Shown here: one piece after another, positions 1 through 6,064 of the stretch
How positions within the stretch are numbered: the stretch's first letter is position 1
Layout of the letters: every line of letters begins with the position of its first letter
NCBI GenBank assembly: GCA_964369755.1
Contig: CAYJFY010000076.1
Span: 1-6,182, forward strand
Direction: 5' to 3'
From: CAUPWF01 sp964369755
Lineage (GTDB): Bacteria; Bacillota; Clostridia; Lachnospirales; Lachnospiraceae
DNA: 6,182 nucleotides
Position numbers and translations under genes: made by a program
The notes under the pieces: generated by a model
What the model was told of the DNA's origin: nothing
Database searches by the model: none
What the model saw: only the letters and a program-made list of their open reading frames with translations

Positions 1-542
1 AGTGTTCCATATTTCTTAGCAGCCTTTACTGCAGCGATTGTAAGTTCAGCAGATGTCTCTGACAATGCTGCGAAGATACCGCCTGTATGTAACCAACGAA
101 CTCCTAACTCACCAAAGATGTAATCAAAATCAAAATCAGCAGCTGTCAATTGACTGATTGCTGTATTTACTATATCTGAAACTCCTACTGCACCACGGAT
201 ACCAAATCCACGCTCTGTGAAGTTCATACCATTTCTTACTGTTCTTCCGATTCCATCATAATCTACCCATTTGATGAAACGTGTATCTACTCCACCTTGC
301 AAGATGAAATCTTCAACTAATCTTCCGATTTCATTGTCAGCGAAAGCTGTAACTACAGCAGTCTTATATCCAAAACAACGTCTCAAACCACGTGCAACAT
401 TGTACTCTCCGCCGCCTTCCCATGCTCTGAATTGTCTTGCTGTTTTGATTCTTCCTTCGCCTGGATCAAGTCGTAACATAACTTCTCCTAGGGAAATTTG
501 ATCAAACATACATTCTTCTTTTGGTCTTAAATTCAAATTCAT
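1..542 (-). CDS. PfkB-family sugar kinase, probably 2-keto-3-deoxygluconate kinase (KdgK-like), C-terminal part cut by window edge
   Basis: About 180 N-terminal codons of a protein usually 310-340 residues long; the gene runs off the left edge, so the catalytic Asp motif near the C-terminus is not visible. Seen: SLGEVMLRLDPGEG near residues 17-30, the ribokinase-family N-terminal strand, and GGGEYNVARGL near 43-53, matching the PfkB substrate-binding signature (GG...NVA). The later segment ADFDFDYIFGELGVRWLHTG resembles the ADFDW...ARWFHFSG region I recall in Thermotoga KDG kinase. Inferred role: ATP-dependent phosphorylation of KDG to KDPG in the cytoplasm, in uronate/pectin catabolism. Other PfkB sugar kinases (fructokinase, ribokinase-like) remain possible. 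The ATG at 540-542 is chosen because AAGGAG (minus strand, 550-555) lies at good spacing upstream; an in-frame ATG 11 codons later lacks such a site. A strong promoter of its own lies just upstream, so it is probably transcribed separately from the nucleotide genes. Confidence 0.88.
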   Translation of the reverse strand, partial: MNLNLRPKEECMFDQISLGEVMLRLDPGEGRIKTARQFRAWEGGGEYNVARGLRRCFGYKTAVVTAFADNEIGRLVEDFILQGGVDTRFIKWVDYDGIGRTVRNGMNFTERGFGIRGAVGVSDIVNTAISQLTAADFDFDYIFGELGVRWLHTGGIFAALSETSAELTIAAVKAAKKYGT

Positions 543-583
543 TTTGTTCTCCTTTTAATCAATATAGATTTTGTTCCTAAACC

Positions 584-612
584 ATTATAACAAGTTTTCT
601 CTATATAATCAA
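584..612 (-). promoter_or_regulatory. Sigma-A-type extended -10 promoter for the sugar kinase gene
   Basis: On the minus strand, TTGATT (607-612) is followed after exactly 17 bases by a perfect TATAAT (584-589), which is preceded by TG plus one base, an extended -10 element. The expected start of transcription is near 577, giving a leader of about 35 bases that ends in the ribosome binding site at 550-555. The DNA upstream of the -35 box is very AT-rich and could act as an UP element. This is the best promoter match in the window and suggests that the sugar kinase is expressed independently of the nucleoside kinase gene ending 28 bases upstream of the -35 box. Confidence 0.75.
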
Positions 613-639
613 TTTATATTTTATATACAGCATACTTTT

Positions 640-2319
640 TTATATACCATAGTGTCCGCCACCTATAAATTCCTTTAGTAGAGAATTTCTAGGCACATAT
701 TCCGATGGTATTCCAACAAAATAATCCAAGAATTTTAATAACCTCTTTGCTTCCAAATACTCCTCGCAGTCTCTTTCAACCCCAAACAACAACGGCTCTG
801 CAAATTGTTTTAACACGGCGAATTCATAAATCAGAGCTGAGTTAAACATTACATCAGCCTCTTCTTGGAATGGAAAGATGTTCTCTTCCTCTCCTCGTCG
901 AACTGAAGGCCACATAGAAATTGTTTTCTTTGCTGTAGCACCTCTTCCTCTCGCGTCACGAACAATCCTTCGAAGCAACCTTCCATCTGTCGTTGGAATT
1001 CGATTGTGCTCATCTACATTAAGTTGTGTCAACGCACTGATATAGATTTTAAACTTATTTTCCTTTGGTAAATCCTTTGTCAGTTCTTCGTTTAACCCAT
1101 GTATCCCTTCAATCACCAAAACATCATCTTGCTGCAACTTCAGATAATCACCATGATACTCTCTCTTGCCAGTAATAAAGTTAAAACTCGGCAGTTCCAC
1201 TGTTTCACCTCGAAGCAGGGCAGTCAAATCCGAATTTAACTGCTTAATATCAATGGCATGAATGCTTTCAAAATCATATTCACCATACTGATCCCTCGGA
1301 GTTTTTTCTCTCTCGACAAAGTAATTGTCAATTGCAATGGGATGCGGCGTCCTGCCGTTGGCTCTCAGCTGTACCGACAGCCTCTGTGAAAATGTTGTTT
1401 TTCCTGAAGAGGACGGTCCTGCTATCATAATAAACTTCTTGTCTTGCAAGCCTGCAATTTGAGCTGCAATCTCTGAAATCCGCTTCTCTTGTAGTGCTTC
1501 TTGTACCAAGATTACATCCAACACTTTCGAATGGGTAATCCTTTCGTTTAAATCCCCCACTGTCTGAATTCCTTGCTTGTCTCCCCAACTGACCGCTTCC
1601 TTCTGCACATCAAACAGCTTAGGCCTTGGATCGAATTCTAGAACCCTGTGTGGATTCTTCTTATCCGCCATCTGTAAGATAATTCCACCTTTATATAAAT
1701 ACAGGTCAAAGTTCGCGAGATATTTGGTAGATGGCACCATATAACCATAATAATAATCTTCAAAATTATGAATCTTATAGATATTAACCTTGGAAACCCT
1801 TCGATATCTGAATAAGGTTTCCTTATCCTTCATCCCATGTTTCCCAAATAGTTTAATGGAATCATCTGTATGAATGCTTCGTTTTTCTAAAGGGATATTC
1901 TGCGCAACAAGCTCCTGCATCCTCTGCTTGATTTTAACAAGCAATGCTTCGTCGCATTCAATCGCTCCTGTCACTTGGGTGTAATACCCTGAACCTACCG
2001 CAAATAACAATCTTACGTTTTCTAGTTGATCATGCCCGACAACATCATAGACGGATTTTACGTATAACATACACAAACTTCTCTGGTAGGCATTATACCC
2101 CATCTTCATATCCGTCGTAACAAATTGCACCTTACAATCTTCCGTAATCTCCTTGTGCAATTCTTGCAATCTTCCATTTAGAAAAGCTAATACAATATCA
2201 TATTCATAATATTTCTGATATTCATCCACGATGGATTGTAATTTCGTTCCACTGGAATACTCTCGTTCTTCATTGCCCTTCACATAGTCTATCGTAACCC
2301 GAAGTCTATCTTCTGTCAT
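640..2319 (-). CDS. Nucleoside kinase (uridine kinase-like P-loop kinase with N-terminal ThrRS-like TGS/editing-fold domain)
   Basis: Full-length protein of 559 residues, a usual size for this fused bacterial family. Residues 1-70 look like a TGS (ubiquitin-like) domain. Residues 75-215 resemble the second additional (editing) domain of threonyl-tRNA synthetase, including FEDYYYGYMVPST at 186-198. Residues 295-515 are a uridine kinase/phosphoribulokinase-type P-loop domain with Walker A GPSSSGKTT (301-309), the substrate-site motif DNYF (331-334), EGIHGLN (404-410) as the Walker B region, and the arginine-rich lid RRIVRDARGRG (450-460). Family knowledge suggests NTP-dependent phosphorylation of a nucleoside, probably uridine or cytidine, for salvage in the cytoplasm; the exact substrate is not readable from sequence. 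The ATG at 2317-2319 is supported by GAGGGGGTG (2326-2334) six bases upstream. The gene lies 126 bases after purB. I see no convincing promoter in that gap, so readthrough from the purine cluster is possible. Confidence 0.9.
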   Translation of the reverse strand: MTEDRLRVTIDYVKGNEEREYSSGTKLQSIVDEYQKYYEYDIVLAFLNGRLQELHKEITEDCKVQFVTTDMKMGYNAYQRSLCMLYVKSVYDVVGHDQLENVRLLFAVGSGYYTQVTGAIECDEALLVKIKQRMQELVAQNIPLEKRSIHTDDSIKLFGKHGMKDKETLFRYRRVSKVNIYKIHNFEDYYYGYMVPSTKYLANFDLYLYKGGIILQMADKKNPHRVLEFDPRPKLFDVQKEAVSWGDKQGIQTVGDLNERITHSKVLDVILVQEALQEKRISEIAAQIAGLQDKKFIMIAGPSSSGKTTFSQRLSVQLRANGRTPHPIAIDNYFVEREKTPRDQYGEYDFESIHAIDIKQLNSDLTALLRGETVELPSFNFITGKREYHGDYLKLQQDDVLVIEGIHGLNEELTKDLPKENKFKIYISALTQLNVDEHNRIPTTDGRLLRRIVRDARGRGATAKKTISMWPSVRRGEEENIFPFQEEADVMFNSALIYEFAVLKQFAEPLLFGVERDCEEYLEAKRLLKFLDYFVGIPSEYVPRNSLLKEFIGGGHYGI

Positions 2320-2388
2320 CGTTCACACCCCCTCTACCATCGGTTTTATGCCTCTATTTTGGCTACTTCTTCATGTTTTGCGGAACCC

Positions 2389-2428
2389 AAAGCCATGATT
2401 CTTCATGCAAGCATGAAATCATGGCTTT
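2389..2428 (-). terminator. Strong hairpin after purB, probable transcription terminator with a weak U-tract on the gene strand
   Basis: The two arms AAAGCCATGAT (2389-2399) and ATCATGGCTTT (2418-2428) pair perfectly. An inner stem, TTCATG (2402-2407) with CATGAA (2412-2417), closes a four-base loop; the only defect is a two-base bulge at 2400-2401. This gives 17 base pairs starting 18 bases past the purB stop, the usual place for a terminator. On the minus (gene) strand the stem is followed only by TTTGGGTT counting the stem's own bases, a poor U-tract. On the plus strand it runs into TTTTT (2426-2430). It may therefore end purB transcription only partially, or act mainly as a 3' stabilising structure. 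Confidence 0.6.
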
Positions 2429-2445
2429 TTGTCCCTTGTATCATT

Positions 2446-3876
2446 TTATACGTGAATCTCTGCTGTCATTCCAAGAAGTTCTTGATTTTCTTGTAAAATC
2501 GGATTGATCACATGCTGCAAGAAACTATCCACTTGTTCTTTTGAACGTCCTACATATTTCTCTGGCTTCATCGTCTCCAATAATGCTTCGTAAGACATAT
2601 TAAATGAATCATCGGCTGCAATTAATTCCAATAAGTTGTTATCTTTCCCTAATTCCTTCACATTGCGACCAGCCTCCATGGACAACTCGCGAATCTTCTC
2701 GTGTAGCTCTTGACGATCTCCACCAGCCTTCACTGCATCCATCATAATATTCTCCGTCGCCATAAATGGTAATTCTGATAATAGTCTCTTCTCAATTACC
2801 TTCGGATATACCACCAATCCATCCACGACATTCAAGCATAGGTCTAAAATTCCATCAATTGCCAAGAATCCTTCTGGCATACTCAATCGCTTATTTGCGG
2901 AATCATCTAGGGTTCTTTCGAACCATTGTGTCGCTGAAGTAATTGCTGGGTTCAAGGCATCAATCATAACATAACGAGAAAGAGATGCAATTCTTTCACT
3001 TCTCATTGGATTTCTCTTATAAGCCATTGCCGAAGACCCAATCTGAGATTTTTCAAATGGTTCTTCGATTTCTTTTAGATGCTGTAGCAATCTGATGTCA
3101 TTAGAAAACTTATGTGCACTTGCTGCAATTCCTGCAAGCACATTTGCAATTCTGGTATCTACTTTTCTAGAATAAGTTTGCCCAGATACTGCGTAGCAGT
3201 CTTCTACACCCATTTTCTTTGCAATCATCGGATCGATTTTCTCAATGGTATCATGGTCTCCATTGAACAACTCCATAAAGCTAGCTTGTGTTCCTGTTGT
3301 TCCCTTAGAACCTAATAACTTCAAGCTTCCCATCACATAATCCAAATCTTCTAAGTCTAACAAGAATTCTTGCATCCATAGTGTAGCACGCTTCCCAACA
3401 GTTGTCGGTTGTGCTGGTTGGAAATGTGTAAATGCCAAGGTAGGTTGTGCCTTCTGCTCATCTGCAAATTTCGCCAACTCACTTAACACATTTACTAGTT
3501 TCTTCTTCACCAAGGCCAAGGCTTCTCTCATCACTAAGATATCTGTATTATCTCCTACATAGCAAGAAGTAGCCCCTAGATGAATGATTCCTTTTGCTTT
3601 CGGACACTGTTCTCCATAAGCATATACATGTGCCATAACATCGTGACGAACAATTCTCTCACGCTCTTTTGCAACATCATAATTAATGTTGTCCACACTC
3701 GCCTTCAACTCTTCTATCTGTTCTTCTGTAATGTTCAAACCTAACTCACGCTCTGTCTCCGCAAGTGCAACCCATAGTTTTCTCCATGTTCTAAATTTCA
3801 TGTCTGGTGAAAATATATATTGCATCTCCTTACTCGCATAACGTTCTGATAAAGGGCTCTGATATTTATCGTACAA
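2446..3876 (-). CDS. purB: Adenylosuccinate lyase (EC 4.3.2.2), TTG start
   Basis: Fumarase/aspartase-superfamily enzyme of 476 residues. It catalyses two steps: SAICAR to AICAR plus fumarate, and adenylosuccinate to AMP plus fumarate. Visible motifs: RHDVMAHV (77-84), HLGATSCYVGDNTD (99-112), FTHFQPAQPTTVGKR (149-163) with H151 as the likely general acid, KGTTGTQASF (191-200), and the mobile signature loop GSSAMAYKRNPMRSER (280-295), where a serine at 281/282 is the expected catalytic base. The enzyme is probably a cytoplasmic homotetramer with shared active sites. The start is TTG (3874-3876): AGGAGG lies 8 bases upstream, and the N-terminal SPLSERYASKEMQYIF matches the conserved start of the family, which the next in-frame ATG (codon 18) would remove. 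It follows purF by 25 bases and is the last gene of the cluster. The overall pattern resembles the longer, animal-type ADSL more than the shorter B. subtilis type. Confidence 0.97.
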   Translation of the reverse strand: MYDKYQSPLSERYASKEMQYIFSPDMKFRTWRKLWVALAETERELGLNITEEQIEELKASVDNINYDVAKERERIVRHDVMAHVYAYGEQCPKAKGIIHLGATSCYVGDNTDILVMREALALVKKKLVNVLSELAKFADEQKAQPTLAFTHFQPAQPTTVGKRATLWMQEFLLDLEDLDYVMGSLKLLGSKGTTGTQASFMELFNGDHDTIEKIDPMIAKKMGVEDCYAVSGQTYSRKVDTRIANVLAGIAASAHKFSNDIRLLQHLKEIEEPFEKSQIGSSAMAYKRNPMRSERIASLSRYVMIDALNPAITSATQWFERTLDDSANKRLSMPEGFLAIDGILDLCLNVVDGLVVYPKVIEKRLLSELPFMATENIMMDAVKAGGDRQELHEKIRELSMEAGRNVKELGKDNNLLELIAADDSFNMSYEALLETMKPEKYVGRSKEQVDSFLQHVINPILQENQELLGMTAEIHV

Positions 3877-3884
3877 ATTGGTTT

Positions 3885-3890
3885 CCTCCT
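3885..3890 (-). promoter_or_regulatory. Ribosome binding site that fixes the TTG start of purB
   Basis: The minus strand reads a perfect AGGAGG followed by 8 bases and then TTG. No in-frame ATG or GTG occurs near this site; the first internal ATG is 17 codons further on and would cost conserved residues. The strength of the site may compensate for the weak initiation codon. Confidence 0.85.
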
Positions 3891-3901
3891 AAAATAATCT
3901 C

Positions 3902-5344
3902 TTATAATTCGAATGCATGACTGATGTCTTCACTCGGTACTTCCATTGGATACTTCCCTGTAAAACATGCATCGCAATAGCTCAAATCTCCAACCATAGT
4001 CTGTAGTTTATCTACTTCCATATAACCAAGAGAGTCTGCTCCAATCAATTCACAGATTTCCTCTGTGGTATGTGAATGTGCAATCAATTGCTTGTTGGAC
4101 GGTACATCTGTCCCAAAGAAACATGGATGTAAGAATGGTGGGGAACTAATTCTCATATGTACTTCCAAAGCTCCTGCCGCCTTTAACATCTTGATAATAT
4201 TGGCGCTTGTTGTCCCTCGAACAATCGAATCATCCACCAGTACAATCTTCTTTCCTTTTACCACATCATGCAACACATTTAATTTAATCTTTACACTTGA
4301 AATTCGCTCTTTTTCTGTTGGCTTGATAAAGGTTCTTCCAACATAACTATTTTTATGAAATGCAATTCCATATGGAATTCCTGATTCTTCTGCATATCCT
4401 TTAGCTGCTACCAAACCTGATTCGGGCACTCCCACTACCAAATCTGCCTCGACGGGATAAGATTGTGCCAATGACTTCCCTGCTAGAATCCTCGACTCAT
4501 ACACACCCACACCGTCAATCTGACTGTCGATACGAGCAAAATAAATATATTCAAAGATACATCTTGCCTGCTTCTCACTGGAAATTGCCATACTCATATT
4601 AGAAGCGATTCCATCTGGTGTAATGGTTACAATCTCGCCTGGAGCAACATCTCTTACAAACTGAGCCCCAACTGCTGCTAATGCGCAACTCTCTGATGCC
4701 AAGAAATAGGTATTATCTGACTTTCCGATACAAAGTGGCTTCAAGCCATACGGATCACGCGCACCAATCAATTTTCTTGCACTCGCCACTGCCAATGCAT
4801 ATCCACCTTTCAATTTCTTCATAGCCAATCCGACTGCCTCTTCTACAGACTTTGCATTCAATCTCTCTCTTGCAATCAAATACGCAATCACTTCTGAGTC
4901 TATCGTCGTTTGAAAGATTGCTCCTGTATATTCCAATTCTTCACGTAGTTCGATTGCATTGACTAGGTTTCCATTGTGTGCAATCCCTAGAATCCCCTTC
5001 ACATAATTGATGACTAGAGGCTGTGCATTCTCTACTCGCGTACCACCTGCAGTCGAATATCGCACATGACCTACACCAAGATTCCCATTTAACTCTTCCA
5101 AGATATCTTGGGTGAACACATCATTCACCAATCCTAGTCCCTTATGTGCTTTCAACTTGCGTTTTGCACGCGTATCGGTCACTGCAATTCCGGCACTCTC
5201 TTGACCACGATGTTGCAAAGCGAATAAACCATAATATATATCTGGTGACACATGGTCACCATTCATATTATAGGCACCAAAAATACCACATTCTTCCCCT
5301 AAACCTGTCTCGCATTTTCTATCAAGAATCATTTTATTTTTCAC
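3902..5344 (-). CDS. purF: Amidophosphoribosyltransferase (glutamine PRPP amidotransferase, EC 2.4.2.14), GTG start
   Basis: Full-length, 480 residues. It catalyses the committed step of de novo purine synthesis, PRPP plus glutamine to phosphoribosylamine. The N-terminal class II glutaminase follows a short propeptide: cleavage after E18 would expose the nucleophile C19 in ECGIFGAY. Supporting glutaminase motifs are LQHRGQESAG (43-52), GHVRYSTAG (92-100) and AHNGNL (122-127). The C-terminal phosphoribosyltransferase domain shows GVPESG (305-310) and the PRPP-binding VLVDDSIVRGTTS (368-380). C262, C408, C457 and C460 (in ARCIFEYIYF, HPCFFG, CDACFTGKYP) match the four [4Fe-4S] ligands of the B. 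subtilis-type enzyme, which is oxygen-labile and inhibited by purine nucleotides. The GTG at 5342-5344 is chosen because AAGGAG sits 5 bases upstream; the ATG four codons later would be 17 bases away. It starts 9 bases after purC, suggesting translational coupling. Confidence 0.97.
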   Translation of the reverse strand: MKNKMILDRKCETGLGEECGIFGAYNMNGDHVSPDIYYGLFALQHRGQESAGIAVTDTRAKRKLKAHKGLGLVNDVFTQDILEELNGNLGVGHVRYSTAGGTRVENAQPLVINYVKGILGIAHNGNLVNAIELREELEYTGAIFQTTIDSEVIAYLIARERLNAKSVEEAVGLAMKKLKGGYALAVASARKLIGARDPYGLKPLCIGKSDNTYFLASESCALAAVGAQFVRDVAPGEIVTITPDGIASNMSMAISSEKQARCIFEYIYFARIDSQIDGVGVYESRILAGKSLAQSYPVEADLVVGVPESGLVAAKGYAEESGIPYGIAFHKNSYVGRTFIKPTEKERISSVKIKLNVLHDVVKGKKIVLVDDSIVRGTTSANIIKMLKAAGALEVHMRISSPPFLHPCFFGTDVPSNKQLIAHSHTTEEICELIGADSLGYMEVDKLQTMVGDLSYCDACFTGKYPMEVPSEDISHAFEL

Positions 5345-5349
5345 ACTAT

Positions 5350-5355
5350 CTCCTT
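5350..5355 (-). promoter_or_regulatory. Ribosome binding site of purF, overlapping the purC stop codon
   Basis: The minus strand reads TAAGGAG at 5350-5356. TAA (5354-5356) is the purC stop and AAGGAG (5350-5355) is the Shine-Dalgarno sequence, 5 bases before the GTG start of purF. Ribosomes ending purC would stop on top of the purF initiation site, the classic layout for translational coupling (inference). Confidence 0.8.
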
Positions 5356-6064
5356 ATTGGATTCCTAATCTACTAAATACTTCTTTGTATGCATCTTCTA
5401 CATTACCTAAATCACGTCTAAAACGGTCTTTATCCAACTTTTCGTTGGTATGTACATCCCAAAGTCTACATGTATCAGGTGAAACCTCATCTGCTAGGAT
5501 GATGTTTCCATCTACGTCTTTACCAAACTCGATTTTGAAGTCAATTAATTTCATATCCATCTGTAAGAAGTATGCCATCATCACTTCATTTACTTTTCTT
5601 GTGTATGCCTTAATTTTATCGATTTCATCTTGTGTAGCTAATCCGAGTGCAAGTGCATAATCATCGTTGATGAATGGGTCACCCAAATCATCATCTTTGT
5701 AACTGAATTCAAGGATTGGGCACAATAGTTCTTTCCCTTCTTCTACTCCCATTCTCTTAGAGAAACTTCCAGCTGCTACATTTCTTACGATTACTTCCAA
5801 TGGTACAATCTCAACTTTTTTCACAAGTGTTTCTCTATCGCTCAACTCTTCTACAAAGTGAGTTGGTACTCCAGCCTTTTCTAACAGTTGGAATACATGG
5901 TTTGTCATGCGATTGTTCACTACACCCTTACCAACAATTGTACCTTTTTTCTCACCATTGAATGCTGTCGCATCATCTTTATAATCAACAATTACCAAAC
6001 TTGGGTCTTCTGTCTTAAATACTTTCTTTGCTTTTCCTTCATACATTTGTTCTAATTTTTGCAT
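5354..6064 (-). CDS. purC: Phosphoribosylaminoimidazole-succinocarboxamide synthase (SAICAR synthetase, EC 6.3.2.6)
   Basis: Full-length stand-alone enzyme of 236 residues, the usual bacterial size. It joins CAIR and aspartate with ATP to form SAICAR, the substrate of PurB encoded in the same cluster. Motifs: the N-terminal nucleotide-binding YEGKAKKVF (8-16), signature one around VPLEVIVRNVAAGS (87-100), signature two LIDFKIEFG (173-181), and the active-site ADEVSPDTCRLW (191-202). There are no membrane segments or signal peptide, so it is cytoplasmic. The ATG at 6062-6064 is supported by AGGTG (6071-6075) six bases upstream, with an AAAGGA stretch further up. It is the first gene of the purC-purF-purB run inside the window. 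All three frames upstream on this strand hit stops within 118 bases, so no overlapping upstream gene is present. Confidence 0.97.
   Translation of the reverse strand: MQKLEQMYEGKAKKVFKTEDPSLVIVDYKDDATAFNGEKKGTIVGKGVVNNRMTNHVFQLLEKAGVPTHFVEELSDRETLVKKVEIVPLEVIVRNVAAGSFSKRMGVEEGKELLCPILEFSYKDDDLGDPFINDDYALALGLATQDEIDKIKAYTRKVNEVMMAYFLQMDMKLIDFKIEFGKDVDGNIILADEVSPDTCRLWDVHTNEKLDKDRFRRDLGNVEDAYKEVFSRLGIQ

Noticed and set aside
271..501. Plus-strand open frame of 76 codons
   Set aside because: It lies antisense within the sugar kinase gene, has no ribosome binding site of note, and encodes a low-complexity Ser/Pro-rich product with no family resemblance.
1328..1588. Minus-strand open frame of 86 codons
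   Set aside because: It is a different frame wholly inside the P-loop region of the nucleoside kinase, whose own motifs are intact; no independent start signal.
2320..2388. A dedicated promoter for the nucleoside kinase
   Set aside because: Only weak -10-like strings (such as CATAAA) occur and none has a fitting -35 box at 16-18 bases, so I did not list one.
3112..3315. Plus-strand open frame of 67 codons, Cys-rich
   Set aside because: Antisense to conserved purB sequence; the cysteines arise from the complement of Ala/Thr-type codons and there is no start signal.
4065..4346. Plus-strand open frame of 93 codons
   Set aside because: Antisense to the conserved phosphoribosyltransferase region of purF; no support beyond being open.
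5146..5660. Two plus-strand open frames (5146-5376 and 5385-5660)
   Set aside because: Both are antisense shadows of purF and purC, with no family resemblance and no ribosome binding site.
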